This document shows positions 34,444-46,498 of a stretch of DNA of 64,000 bases, in pieces (within the stretch, counting starts at the first letter, position 1; each line of letters opens with the position of its first letter). The translations under genes and the position numbers were made by a program. The notes under the pieces were generated by a model. The model searched no databases, was not told where the DNA came from, and saw nothing but the letters and a program-made list of their open reading frames with translations. Origin of the DNA: Thuidium tamariscinum. Lineage: Eukaryota; Streptophyta; Bryopsida; Hypnales; Thuidiaceae. Location: contig OX344749.2 of NCBI GenBank assembly GCA_947034885.2, forward strand, positions 2,805,501-2,869,500, given 5' to 3'.

Positions 34444-35376
34444 TCACTTTTTTATTACAGAAATAGCCTTCCCCGCCTCTATGGCTTTAAGCTTCGCAAG
34501 ACCTCTTAAAATATCCTCGCGTCGAGAAGAATAATGCGGGCGACTTTCACTGTAAAGAGCACCGCTCTCGCTCAAACTAAGAGATGTACTTGCTTTTCGT
34601 TTCGATTTGTGCGTGCTTTGAGGAACTCCCGATGTGGAAAGAGATTTGCAATTCCGTTGGGGCGGCCTCGGCATCGAGGCCTTCACACTGTCTATGTACG
34701 CAAGACTAGTTCCACTAGACTTGGAGTCAAGAGATCGTCGATGATCTCTAATAATTCGTTGACGAAAAAGACTATCGGAGGATGAGAGACGTCTGGCTCC
34801 CACCGATAGTGAAGAGCGAGTTGGATTATCGTGGAGTCGAGGTAAAGTAGTAGCTCCATCTGTCGCCACAGGTTGGACCACTTTGTCCGCCACTGGTCCA
34901 CGAGTCGACTTCACTCCGTTGGTGGGGCTAGCGGGAACCGGGGAAGACAAAGGCACCTCATCCTCGCCTCGAGGATACCCTCCAACATCATCGTCCGGGA
35001 GTTCCAGTTTCCGACTGGTCGCAACATCCGTCCGCGGATCGGGCGACCAAGATCGTCCTCGACTCGAGGATGTCCGTCTCAACGGCGAAGGCGAGCAGAT
35101 GGGAGTCCTCCCCGACGCGTGACTCAGGGGACTGTTCACGACGCCGTCGTCGATGTTTCCTTTGCTAAAGTCTATGGCGGCGGACGCTGCGTCAGTAGCA
35201 GAACGCAGCATGTAAGGCTTGGACACGGGAGCCGTTTCACAACTTCCACCGTCGGATTCGGAACCGCCGATGGACTGCGACTTGAGCGACCCCGAGAGGA
35301 GACTCCTCGTGAGCCTCTGTGTTTTGTGTGTTGGAACAGAGCGAAAGGCTGAAACCTGCATTGCACAAAGGTTACA
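34444..35376 (-). CDS. Ser/Arg-rich exon, unknown protein
   Basis: An acceptor (TTTGTGCAATGCAG) at 35377 opens a 310-codon frame to the stop at 34444. It is Ser-rich (SGSLKSQSIGGSESDGGS; RRTSSSRGRSWSPDPR) with RS-like patches and a final short basic helix (LRGLAKLKAIEAGKA). No domain is recognised. Two copies of the ~19-bp TCGA/GATA palindrome lie inside the coding sequence (34960-34977, 35052-35071). It is the most downstream frame of the minus-strand block and may be the last exon of a longer gene. The upstream exon was not identified. Confidence 0.5.
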   Translation of the reverse strand, partial: CNLCAMQVSAFRSVPTHKTQRLTRSLLSGSLKSQSIGGSESDGGSCETAPVSKPYMLRSATDAASAAIDFSKGNIDDGVVNSPLSHASGRTPICSPSPLRRTSSSRGRSWSPDPRTDVATSRKLELPDDDVGGYPRGEDEVPLSSPVPASPTNGVKSTRGPVADKVVQPVATDGATTLPRLHDNPTRSSLSVGARRLSSSDSLFRQRIIRDHRRSLDSKSSGTSLAYIDSVKASMPRPPQRNCKSLSTSGVPQSTHKSKRKASTSLSLSESGALYSESRPHYSSRREDILRGLAKLKAIEAGKAISVIKK

Positions 35377-35588
35377 AGAACCCACCGTCGATTTCTCTCC
35401 ATGAGTACATGGGTACATGTGAAATTAGCATTCATTTGGTCGAAGGCAACTTTCAAAACAAGGAAAGAATATGATATATACAACTAAATATATTTTATTT
35501 ACAGAAAAATATGTCATACATGAAAAAATAAGATACGATACGATATGCCTGTGCTCCCTGAATGCGCACCACTACAAAAAGTCTAATT

Positions 35589-36581
35589 CTAACGACGTCG
35601 CCTCGGTGCAATGAGGCTCGTGTTGAAGCTATCAAATCGAGCCCCCATGACCTCAGCGGACTCCCTCATCGCTCCCACTATTTCCTTATAGTGGGTGTCG
35701 TCGCGGCCAAGCGGATTGACGCCGATCCGTTTGTCGTCGACGTATTCGAGCAACTCCCCTTCCGGGTCGCACTCCGAGTGGAGTCGGCGGATCCACGGCA
35801 GGAGCTGCCCCATAAGCACGTCGTCCCTACGCATATCGTGGGTCCACGACTCCAGAAGGAGTGTGTTTCCACTCACATTGAGGACACTCTTTTCGGGAGA
35901 GTCATCAATGAGGATGGTGTCGTGCGCAAAGAACGACGCGCCTTGACTGTCAGTGCCCATGAGGTCGCCCTCCAGGAATTTCATGAACAGGGGCGACTTC
36001 CCCCAACGAAAGAATTTGCCAAGAGCGATTTCTATTTTCGTGCATTGCTCCTGGCCTAAGACATTGTAGGGCGGTCTGCACCCTCGGAACAAGAATTCCG
36101 CGATCGGTTCCGTGTTTCGCTTGGCTATGGACGACTACACTACGATTTTATTCGCTATCTCCGAAACGTGTCGGAGAAATTCAGCGACGTTCTGTCGCGC
36201 GAACACCGCCTTGTGGCCGATGATCGTGGGGTTCCGATGGCTCAGAACATTGTCTTCGAGTCTGTACGGTTTGAATTTGTCGCCGTAGGACTTCATTACG
36301 GTGTGGCACAACACCCCATTCAGGTCGAAGACAATGTTCAGCCATTTCCTCCTCGGCGAAGGCATCATAGGACGGTCTATCCTCCGCATGACCTCTCTTC
36401 GCCCCTCCGATCCTACCTGATAAAAGCAGGACAACAAAGAATTTGGAGTTACCTGGTTACATGCGGAACTGGTAAAGGCAGAGTGCGGAGACACGCATTG
36501 CAATTCTCTACTCGACTGCGCCCTCTCAGTAGGAAGTGCTTTCGTGGATAGCGGGCGATGTAAGCTTACATATTTTTCAAG
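35589..36581 (-). pseudogene. FCP1/NLI-like HAD phosphatase frame, one stop
   Basis: After an acceptor (TTTTTTGGTTCAG) one frame runs to a stop at 35589, broken only by TAG at 36135-36137. The acceptor-side motif KWLNIVFDLNGVLCHTV is HAD motif I in the Asn form (DLNG), typical of plant NIF-family proteins. The stop falls in KIVV*SS, where the family has VWSS (motif II). HDTILIDDSPEKSVLNVSGN then LLLESW matches the C-terminal FCP1 motif (DDSP). The length fits a single FCP1-homology domain. Known FCP1/SCP enzymes remove phosphate from RNA polymerase II CTD, but the substrate here is unknown. A 36-bp GT...AG segment (36417-36452) could be a tiny intron or in-frame coding. The upstream exon is unclear. 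Confidence 0.75.
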
Positions 36582-36781
36582 CTGAACCAAAAAACATGGA
36601 CAAAAGAATGCAATTAGGCAACGCACACTTTGAATATAGTGAAGTATATATTTTATTGATTTGGTTTCATATATACATTTCAAAATTTTTCGGCCGAGTT
36701 GACTATACACTCCGACAGTTCTACTCTACACTAGTCTACACGTTGTCCGCCGCAGACGGATTCTCCGTCAACACCAAGCAA

Positions 36782-39700
36782 TTAAGGAGTGGCGACCTCC
36801 TCCTGTCAGACATCATAAATACAAATGAGAGCCGGAACCCATTTGTTACCTCTAATAAGATCAGATGACTTAAAGTTTAATTAAGTCAGTCAAATTCATA
36901 AGGGCTATAATATGATACCTGCGTTGATTCGGTAGCTTGGGGCGCCGTCTGCTCTCCAAGTGCAGCTTGTTCCTCCAACGCCATGGCCAGAGCCTGCAAT
37001 TCACCTTCCTCTAGAACGTTGTCCTCAGGGTCATCCTCCCCATAGTCCAATCTCTCTTCTTCGTCCACAGCAGAGGAAATTTCCGTGGGGACTTGCACCT
37101 GCTCTAACACTTGGCAATTTGGTGCTGTCTCAGAGCCGCATGGGGCTTCGGCAGCACTCTCCAGGATATCGTCGACGCGACGATAATCCCGAGCATCTTC
37201 TAGCATAGGTCTTCGTGCTTGAGGGAGGGACACTTCAAATGCACTCTCATCCGGAGAGTGCGCACTAAGACTCACATGTGATGCTGGGGTGCATTCCACC
37301 ACATCATCATGTGCCAAGGACACTACACGATGGGTATCCTCGACTCGAGGATGCGGGAGTCCAGAGACTAACTCTTGGACTCTAGGAGGAACAGGAATAG
37401 TCTGCTCTGAAGGCAAGGGCGACGGGAGCACGTTCTGCACTGGAGCTGTCTGATTGAGTTGGATTTTCATCATTCATTTGAGCTCTTCCACTTCGCTGGA
37501 AAGCGCAGACATCTTCTCCTGGGACTGCTGCGTCACCTCGATGAGTTTCGCATTCGATTCTACAAGTGCTCTGTTTCTCGCATCCCGCTCCAGATTCCGA
37601 GCGATTCACCTAGCCCTCTTTTCCTCCTCCTCTTTCCAGTGGTCTTTCTCCACTTTCATGACTTTCCCGCCAGGCAAGAGTAGTGGTTTCAACTCTGTCA
37701 CCTTCGGGCGCCCCTTGTGATCCTCGTCATCGTCGTCGGACTCGTGAGGATGATCGAGTAGATCATCGTCACTGCCAAAGTCATAGAAGACGGGCTTCCC
37801 GTCTTTGTTGACGGCATCCGCCGGAGGTAATTGATATGATCGCCCCTCCGTCTGTCCGTCATCCTGCCGTACTTCCTGCATGATGACATCGTCATCGGCA
37901 GAACCCCCTCTCAAGAAGCTGTCCTCCCGCACGCCGAAGTCCAGAGGATCCTCATCATCTTTCTCCTCCTCCACACGTTGAGCTCTTGTTCTCTCGAACT
38001 TAGTGTCTGTCTCCATACCGTCCTCATCCTCATCTTTATCCCCATCTTCAACCTCATCCTCTGAATCAGATTCAGTCTCTGCTGCAGCAGTGGCAAGGGG
38101 AGCTTCTGGCGTCGTTTGGACTTCAATCAACTCCAATTCCGGTTGAGCAGACACCTGGGCCGCGGCCGGTGCAATTTTCACAACCACATCCGCGTTTGCC
38201 ATCCATAGATACATTTGGAACGTGTTTGTTCCAAACTCATCCAATCCCTGCACACCTGGATTTGTTGTCAAGTGCGGACCGACATTCTCCCTTTGTCGGG
38301 GGAGAGGAACTTCCGCAGACGGCGACCTGAAATTAACAGGAGGTGACTCAAGCGACTCAGATTGAATGATGACGGGGCCACGGGTCGGGGGGGTCTCGTA
38401 CACCATCGAATACGGAGAGTTTGTCATCATGAAGTCGTTTTTATCCATTTTATTGGCGAGGTACGAAATCGCCTCGTACGCTTTCACATCTGACTTCTCC
38501 ACAAACCCGTAAAAGAACGCTCCAAACATCTGTTCATAAGTACACAATATGACGATCAATTAATTTGCAGTTGAAATGAGTCCTGTAAACTGGAGGGAAC
38601 ACAATAACGTAAAGACCATATGTTATCCTCGAGTCGACGATAACATTGCATCATGTCATTCGAGCTATTGTGTTAATAAAAGACAAGTATCCTCGAGTCG
38701 AGGATACTTACTTCATAGGGTTTCTTTACTTACCTTTGCAGCAAGCATGAACTTTGCTCCTAGAAAAATCCCTAGCACGTTCTCGTTTGGTTTCGCAAAA
38801 TCCCGGAGCATGTCCAGGTAGAACTCCATGCGCAACTCGGTAGGCTCTATCCGCCACTTCGCCTCCATGTTCTTATTCCAGTCCCAGTAATAGGGATTCT
38901 GTAGGGGGGTAGAGTACTTAGACTTCACAAGCACACGACTGGCGGACGCAAATTCATTGTTCTTCTTGAACAAGAAGAGTAATGGCACGTCTGGAGCCGT
39001 GAGGTGGTTCGTCACATTGTCTAAGAGCTCGGCTCTTCCTGGAACATAGGTGGACGACACGCACTCAAAATCTTTCATCTTCAAAGCTGCAAAGTCTGTT
39101 GCAGCCTGGATGTCGCTTTTCCCCTTTAAGATAAACAACCACACGTTCGGTGTTGTCATCTTCGGCTTCAAATTCAAAGCCAGGAAGTTCAAGAAAGGGT
39201 CGATGGCGCTTTCTTCTTCAGAGGGTATGCCTCTCAGGGCTTCTCTCAAATCTACTAGGGCAAAGTTCACCTCCCGGGAATGATAACTGTATGTCGTGCT
39301 CGTCACGAGAGCTTCAGTGCCAACATCAATCCCCCTAATCTAAACACCTCCTTCCAGTACAGGAAGTTGATATTTCAACTTCATGAACCTAGTGAACATA
39401 AAAAGTACCTGGAGAAATTGCTTCTCCAGGTCTTTTGTCCGTTTCAGCCAAGCATTGTTGCGGAGACGGCGCTTGAAATAATCCGCTCCTGGATGCGTTA
39501 GAAGGAAATCCCACGAGGCCGATGTGAATCTGTGCCTTGCCTTCCATGACTTCCAAGTACCGTCAATTACATCGCCAGCATTATCTATGACCATCAAATC
39601 GGGGTTGACGGCCATCAAATCTTGGAGCACAACTTTCTTGCGCTTCCTCCGCTCCACCCACTCCTTGTGGGTCATGTTGTCCGGCACGAGAACTTTGGTT

Positions 39701-41779
39701 GCGATCACTGACACCTTCGGATAAATTGCTAGACGACCAGGTGTTTTACCGAGCAGATGCACTGCGTTCACTCCAAAGTCCACGTCCGTAAAATGCCCGA
39801 AGTGCTTGAAGAACTCCTTCTTAAGGGACATGCTCTTTATCTTGAATCCTTTCCCCGCTTTGTAAGGTTTCAAGGCGCAGGAGTCAATTAAGTCGCCTTT
39901 GGAGTGCTTTGTCAAAAACAACTCCCAGTGCGCCCACAGATTGTCGGGCAAGGTGATGATCTGAATTTCATTTTTCAGATCTGAGGTGCCACTGATTTTA
40001 GCGCCGTCTCTCTCTGGATTTATGTTTTGAAAGTGCTCAATCACGGCATCCGCGAAATTCTGCAAGAATTGCGTAGCATAAGTTGTATGACACATTTTAA
40101 GAATACTAGGACTTTATCCTCGATGCGGTGATACGTTCACTTTGACACAGATGTGGAACATGGAGAAAATCACTGACGAAGAAATAGAATTGAAATAACA
40201 CCACACAATAACAAAACACAGAAGCCAACTTATCATCGAGTCGACGATGTGGGTTCTGAATGGCACTATACCTTGTACTTCGTCAGGTCAAATACTGCCT
40301 TATTCTTCCTCGAGAAGTCTTTGTACGCACATCCGTGGGACGCTTGTAGGTGATCCAAATTCTCCGATAGCTTACGATTTGGTTCCCCCAAGTTGGTTGG
40401 GCATGGTCCAAGTGGTTTGTACAGTTATAGTACTTCGAGATGTTACGCAACTTGTTCTCATCAAGAGACCAAACAATGTATGCGTCCCATGTCTTCAATT
40501 CCACTTTCCTTGCTTCTCCACAGCCAGAAATTTGTAGCTCCTGCGAAGCTGTAATGCTGTGCTGCCCGTTTATAATCATGAACTTCCCGTTCTTGATTTC
40601 GTCCCATGATTGAGGCTTCCTTTTCAAAAGCTTCTTCTTAAACACTGGTGTTAGGCAGACTTTCTGCCGTTGATTCACATCAATCAGTTGGACGAGCTCC
40701 TTCTTCACACCGTCCACAATGTCCCGCTGCAAGGTGCGAATGACATACTCAGGACTCGCTATTATACACTGTTTGATGTCGATCTTCACAGTCTCTTCAT
40801 CAAACAGAAAGCATTTCTGGTGCCCTACCCAGAAAGTTCTCTAGATTAGAGCAAACTTTTCGTGCTCAGGGACCTCATCCGCAGTCGATGACGGTGCAGC
40901 AGATACCGAAGTCAGAGCAGAACCAGAACTTCCACCAATAGCAGGGGCACTGATCAGGCTTTTCCTTCTCTTTCTGCTAGAGTCTCCCTCTCCAGATCCA
41001 AGAGGGTCTCTCTTTTTAGGCTCGGACCTTGTTTGTCCGGGCTTCCGTGGTCTACTTCTTGACCCTGTTCCAGTGAAAGATGGAGGGGCAGGACTGTCGC
41101 TTCCCTGACGACAACCGTGCGAGTGATCGGCCGGACGACCCACTATAGGTTCCCTCTCCACGTGCTCCAGTGCATACCGATCCAGCATTTGGAAGATGAG
41201 ACGCAATCTCGTCGCATTTGATCTGGCGGTGCTGTTTTTCCATGGAACGTATCCAACTTTTTCAAACTGGCTATTCAGGGACTCCATTTGTAAGCCCTCC
41301 AAAAATGTCATGAGGTTTGCGAGATCAAAACAGCCGTGATAGGCGTTCACGTTCAACACAATGGAGTGGCAGTGCTCTTGTGGTTTTCCACTCTCATCAA
41401 CCTCTCGTAGAATAATCAGAATGTAATCCTTCTGGTGCTCCTCGATGAGTGTAACCTTCTCTTTCAAATTCCATGGCATGTATGTATTTGTCCCTTGAAC
41501 TCTGTAACGCAAGTACACATAGTTCTTAAATCGGTTCACACCGAAACTCCATGTATGAATATGCGCTCTGAATTCCCACAACGTCCCGTACGTGTCCTCC
41601 ATCTCCGTGATGAAGGGCTTGTTCTGAAATGGGTTAATGAAGGGCTTAAGGTGATGAGATGTTAAGGAATAGTCATAGCCGTCTGTCTGCTCCATATTTT
41701 TCTCCTGCATAATGCAACATGTGCTGTTCAGTGTCTTGGTATCATCGACACAGTGATACATATTCATTGTGGAAAACAA
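36782..41779 (-). pseudogene. ParB/Srx-like plus degenerate DNA methylase gene
   Basis: Exons with phase-0 joins: 41704-40272, 40059-39409, 39339-38734, 38529-36919 and 36802-36782 (ends EEVATP). Exon 1 holds a globular N-domain, a disordered linker, and a ParB/Srx-like domain (GKFMIINGQHSITASQEL, 40590-40535). Exons 2-4 resemble an N4/N6 DNA methylase: the order is the beta-class one, with VLGIFLGAKFMLAA then KMFGAFFYGFVEKSDVKAYE where active enzymes have DPFxGSG..AA..GR..IG.E. The motif-IV place reads VIDNAGDVID, not DPPY. So the fold is retained but SAM and catalytic motifs appear lost. An acidic tail and coiled coil follow. Breaks: TAG 40841, TGA 37606, TGA 37474 and one apparent 1-nt shift near 40.3-40.4 kb. 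The start is uncertain; further 5' exons may exist. ParB-methylase fusions are known from phages and bacteria. Function here is unknown. Confidence 0.7.
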
Positions 41780-42812
41780 TCAGTCTACGCATAAGAAATA
41801 AGAATGACATAATCATGAGAAAAACGAAACGATAATTATTTTAGCCAATTACTCTAATGGATCTTTTATTCACGTTCAATGATTTTGTGATGTCATCGGA
41901 GGATAAAGACACTTGCAGTAACATTTACAGGCTATGATATAGGTAGGACGTTTCACCTCTACAATAATGTCGTATGAGGTTCTTGAAAGTTTGAAGTATT
42001 TCTAAGACAAGGTCTCCTACACCCAATCATGACCTCAAATCACGAGGAAACAATTATCCTCGATCCGATGATAACCTAAGAGGGTGAGGACGCCAGTGTC
42101 CTCGACCAGATGACAACTTGAAAACATAAGGAAACAGTTATCCTCGAACCGATGATAACCATAGTGTTCATGAGGAAACAATTATTCTCGATCCTATGAT
42201 AACCTAAAGGGATGAGGACGCTATTGTCGTCGACCAGATAGGACCTTGAGAATAGTTATCCTCAAACCGATGATAACCATAGTGAGGACACTCATTGGCT
42301 GAGGAAGTTCAAAACATTTTTGCTTCATTAAGATGACATTGCATTTTTGTTTATTTTTTCCTATTTTCTAATTATTACCTGAATATCACATGTTTCAACC
42401 TAAATACGAACTGCAATTTTCTGACGGTCTCCAGATCAAGTTCTTATAATCGTTTCGTCTGTATCCTACATCGTAGTAACTTTTGATGGACTTCTCTACT
42501 GCACGTACAGACTTCTCATTATCATCGGGTCGACGATAAAGAGATGAGCACTGAAGAGATTTGAGAGCTAAGGGTCCATTCAATATTGGATCAAATGTTA
42601 ATTTTCGGTGACCCCTAATACTCTGTTTCGTGTTTATAGACTTAGAATTTGACCAAGTCTTTCGGTATCATCGTCTCGAAGATAATTTTTTAAATGTACG
42701 TGAGACCATACAATGACATCGTCTTATCATCGGCTCGAGGATAGCTTTCCTGGCTTCTGCAAGGCCTATTTTCTGAAATATATGTTGAAATGTTATCACC
42801 GGTTCGACAATA
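41740..42812. promoter_or_regulatory. Palindrome cluster upstream of ParB-like gene
   Basis: At least ten imperfect copies of TATCNTCGANTCGANGATA lie here: about 41740, 42056, 42101, 42138, 42190, 42223, 42258, 42516, 42665, 42724 and 42793. TATC/GATA arms flank a TCGA-NN-TCGA-like core. Spacing is irregular (30-260 bp). They occupy the region directly 5' of the minus-strand gene. They could be binding sites for a protein encoded by the block, which is inference. Confidence 0.75.
42040..42290. repeat. Tandem repeat, ~130-bp period, ~2 copies
   Basis: The segment AGGAAACAATTATCCTCGAT then CCGATGATAACCTAAG...GAGGACGCC...GTCGACCAGAT occurs at 42047 and again at 42177. A third half unit ends near 42290. 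Each unit carries two palindromes. Confidence 0.75.
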
Positions 42813-42974
42813 CCTTTGGCACCCTTGTCAAAACCCTAATTCATGTGATGTTCCTAGGGCCCCTAAATCCTAAACCCTAAATATACATTTGCCTAAACCC
42901 TAAACCTCAGAGCACATTCTATGTTAACCTGATTGTAGACCCGCCAATTCAATTCAATTAATCAGGAAAACTAA

Positions 42975-43055
42975 CCTCTTCAATGAATTAGTTGCAATTT
43001 GCTTGACAAGTGCAAAATGCAAACACGAACGCTCCACAACTCCAAATTGCAGCCT
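42975..43055 (-). other. Candidate upstream exon of minus-strand gene
   Basis: An acceptor (GAATGCATTTCAG) at ~43056 precedes a short GC-richer tract ending in GAAGAG|GTTAGT, a good donor. Together with the candidate first exon at 44019-44140 it could form the 5' leader of the ParB-like gene, with MITE H1 inside the intron between. No protein homology supports it. Confidence 0.3.
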
Positions 43056-43141
43056 GAAATGCATTCAACCAAGACGAAGTCAATATAATGTTCAAGTCAG
43101 TATAATGTGGACAATGTTCACAACAACATAGAACACAGACT

Positions 43142-43730
43142 CAGGGTTGTCTATCCCGACGTGACGTGGGCTTTTCCCGTCCGGATGTCATGACGCGTCA
43201 GTCGTGACGAGTCAGGACGCGTCAGAGGCCGTCCCGAATGCTGACAGCGTCGTCGACGGCCTGGATGAAGTCCGTCGACTGTCGACAAGGCCGTCCACGA
43301 GGCCGTCGACCGTTAACAGGGCCGTCGAGGAGGCCGTCCACCGTCGACAGGGCCGTCCACGAGGCCGTCGACCGTTAACAGGGCCGTCGAGGAGGCCGTC
43401 CACCGATTAGGGCTGGCCGGCTGCAAACTTCAGAGCCTTGTAACTTTTGCAAAAAGTCTTCAAATTGGGCAAATGAGATGTTTTTCGGCATCTACAGTTT
43501 CTGTAGATGCCGAAAAACATCTCATTTGCCCAATTTGAAAACTTTTTGCAAAAGTTACAAGGCTCTGAAGTTTACAGCCGGCTAGCCCTAATCGGTTCGA
43601 TTCTATCCTAGACGGTCCGGTCGACGGTGGACGGCCTCGTTGACGGCCCTGTCGACGATTTTTCATGCTCTGTCGCGGATTCTGTCGTGAATTTCATCCT
43701 GACGGACGTGACGCGACGGAAGCAACCCTG
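43142..43730. mobile_element. Fold-back hAT MITE H1
   Basis: Ends are CAGGGTTGTC and GCAACCCTG, flanked by 8-bp duplication CACAGACT / TACAGACT (43134-43141, 43731-43738; one C/T mismatch). The first ~135 bp match, inverted, the right terminal region of the hAT element at 57053-57187. A CCGTCGACGGCCT minisatellite follows, then a ~94-bp near-perfect hairpin (arms 43404-43497 and 43501-43594, 3-bp loop). No coding capacity. Mobilisation in trans by the related hAT transposase is likely. Confidence 0.9.
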
Positions 43731-44018
43731 TACAGACTGTCAACGTTCTGCACCAGTTGTATGCACACCTAAACCCTAAACCACAAACCGAATTGAAGCC
43801 AAAATACACGATTGTACTTGAAACCACAAACCCAACTGAAATCGAAACACTAGAATCACATGAAGATGCAACCATCGATTGTGCTTTCAAAATCAAATGC
43901 AGAAGATTGATTCTGCTTCCACAAGCAAACAGAACTGAATCCAACAGACCAAATTTAAGCAAAGAAATTTAAAAAAACTCCAAATGCAGCAAATGAAACA
44001 AATTCCGGAGATCTTACC

Positions 44019-44140
44019 TGTAAGTCCGACAATGGGTGGATGCGACGTGCACACTCCAACGTCGCCGCAACCCTAGGGTGGAGCACCGAAGCCGCAACCG
44101 TGTACTCTTCCGCCAAAGTGCGAGTGACGACTTTCTCGAA
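44019..44140 (-). other. Candidate first exon (minus strand)
   Basis: The minus strand reads an open frame SFEKVVTRTLAEEYTVAASV then LHPRVAATLECARRIHPLSD-LQ, followed by a strong donor CAG|GTAAGAT and a U-rich intron-like stretch. Upstream are GCGAGCGAGCG repeats and CT-rich leader sequence. It may start the transcript of the palindrome-associated minus-strand gene. No homology recognised. Confidence 0.35.
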
Positions 44141-44149
44141 ACTGCACAC

Positions 44150-46490
44150 CTTCCCTTCACCCGCGACACAACCTCGCTCGCTCGCAACTCACAACTCCCA
44201 CACTTCGCTCGCTCGCTCGCACAGCGATGAGACACCCCACACCGAATACTGAACAACAACAGCAAAACAGTAGACAAAATCACACTTGAACCCTAAACTT
44301 CACACACACACCGCGACCAGAGCTTCAGCCACCGCTTCCTGAAACTCCAACAGAAGAACACACTACTCATGCGATCACACAGCGAGCCCTAAACGCCAAA
44401 GCACAGAACAAAAAGACGCAGGAGAAACAACACGCATGCACACATATACACAAAGGAAACAACAAACACAAAAACCTCCCTCCCCACGAGAGAGATGAAC
44501 TCCCGCAGCAACGTCGAGCCGCCTCGAGCCTGCACCGAACCTACCCCGAGCCTAGCCCAAGCCGGAGACACCAAGCCTAAACTCCCTAAGCTACGCCGAG
44601 CCTTCGCGAGCCTACCCCGAGCCTACCCCGAGCCGGCAACACCAAGTCTAAACCAACTGTCGAGCCTCCATTGCATTGCGAACCTGAGGTTCGGTCTCCC
44701 CCGAGCCTACCATGAGCCTACACAGTCAGCTCCTTTAAGTGTACAAATTTTGTGTTTTTGTTCTTATTATTTAATGTACACACCTATTATTTAGGAAATT
44801 GCACAAGTTGCACAAGTTAGTTAGGAAAAATAGCAATATCATTTATGTCGTCAAAATTATAATGTGTAAGGATGACGGTGTTCAAAACTGCAAAAGGAAA
44901 GTGAAGTCTTTGTATCTTTTTTTTATAAGACTAATATAAGAAGTTGGTGTCTAATTAAATAGAGGTTTGAAGGGCCTTTAATGCTTAATTCCAGTGGACT
45001 TGTAGGTTCAAAAATGTATTCTAGGATTTCCGAAACTTTGATTTGCATGGTGATTTTTTTGTCCTACATTTACTGTATTTGAAGCCAATTTTTAAGACTT
45101 CTCAAGAAAACAAAAAGTCCATCTTGATGTGGGTACAATTGTTTCAAATTAGGAATTAATAAAATCACCATCATTCTTTTTGTAGATCCAATTTTTTAAA
45201 GTAAAAACCTTTTTTTTTTCAAATTGTTGTCTACGAACTTCAAGTTAGTTAGAATACTATGATTCTAAGAATTAAAAAAGAAAGTGCACTCATAGGCAAG
45301 CTATAAAATCTTCTTTTTCCATCATAGACTATATGAATCTGCACTTAGCGTTTTCTTCTCCTCATATTCACAATTCTAGTACATTCAATTTACACATGGT
45401 AGGGTTTAGGGTTACTTATAGGTTCAATATCATTTGGATACTACAAGTTCAATATCATTTCAACACTTTTCTCATATACATATTACACAAGATCTCTCCT
45501 TCACGGAGCTACAATGGATATTCTTTCTTGTATAGACTAATTTCATTTAGCTTTTTTCCTTTCGAGTAATTCCATTTTCCTTCTTGCATCACTTGGAATT
45601 CGTGGTTTCTAATCTAATACTTCTAGTGCCGTTTTCCATAGAATTTTTGAACTTCGAGAAATAAAAATTTCAATGACTTCTTCAATTATATTGTATTGCA
45701 ACCTACTTGAAGAAGACTTCATAGATTCAACTCTTAAATTTTTATGTTGAATTGTCAGCAAGTTCTATTTGTACAAGGCATTTATTTCACAAGTAATTCC
45801 ACAGCCAACTAACCTTTACAATGCAAGAAGGAAAATGAATTTGTAGTTTTTCAAGGTTGGAATTAAGATTTCAAACTATACAAAATGAAAATAATGAGTG
45901 ATTATTACGTGATTGAAAAATCATTTGTCCGTGCAATTCTTTCCACTTCCAAATAACCCTACAAACAGTCGTTCGGAAATAATTGAACTCAAAAAGAGGC
46001 CTCGAATTTTCATAATCTAGGTTTAATGTCTACCAATTTTAGTAATAATTGCATGTAATTGTATGTGTATGAAAGCAATCATACATGGCATTTCACCCAC
46101 CACTTGTCATGTGCTTCATCCTTCATGAGGAAACCATCATGAGATTTATGATATTTTGAAGTAATGTTGGGACAGTGATGATGACGAATTTTTGAGTTCA
46201 TAATGCATTTCTAGGCCAATTTAGTGAATTTAGAAGGCTCTTCCCAGTCACCCACTAATTCACGAGATCATGGGCATGAATTGAATAATGATGACTAATT
46301 TTTGAATTCATCATTGAATTCTTGGCCTAATTAGTGAATTATTGGCCTAATTAGTAAGTTGTGAAGGCTCTTCCCACCTTAATTTGTGCATTACAAAGCG
46401 ACTGCTTTTGGGGTTCAAGTATTTTCTAATGGGAACTCCCATTATTTTGTAGAAATCCTTTATGCAATGCATTTAATGTTGAATTCCTGT
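44150..46490. other. No gene; CCGAGCCTA repeats then AT-rich DNA
   Basis: 44500-44720 is made of degenerate CCCCGAGCCTA(C) units of ~10-20 bp. The frame across it is a repeat product. From 44750 onward the sequence is AT-rich without recognisable features. Confidence 0.5.
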
Positions 46491-46498
46491 ATGTTGCA

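Noticed and set aside
36782-41779. Recent viral or bacterial insertion explaining the ParB/methylase gene
   Set aside because: Good introns, phase-0 exon joins and AT-rich plant-like introns argue for long residence in a plant genome. The ultimate source may still be prokaryotic.
44495-44794. 99-codon Pro-rich ORF
   Set aside because: Made of CCCCGAGCCTA repeats; no domain and no splice or promoter support.
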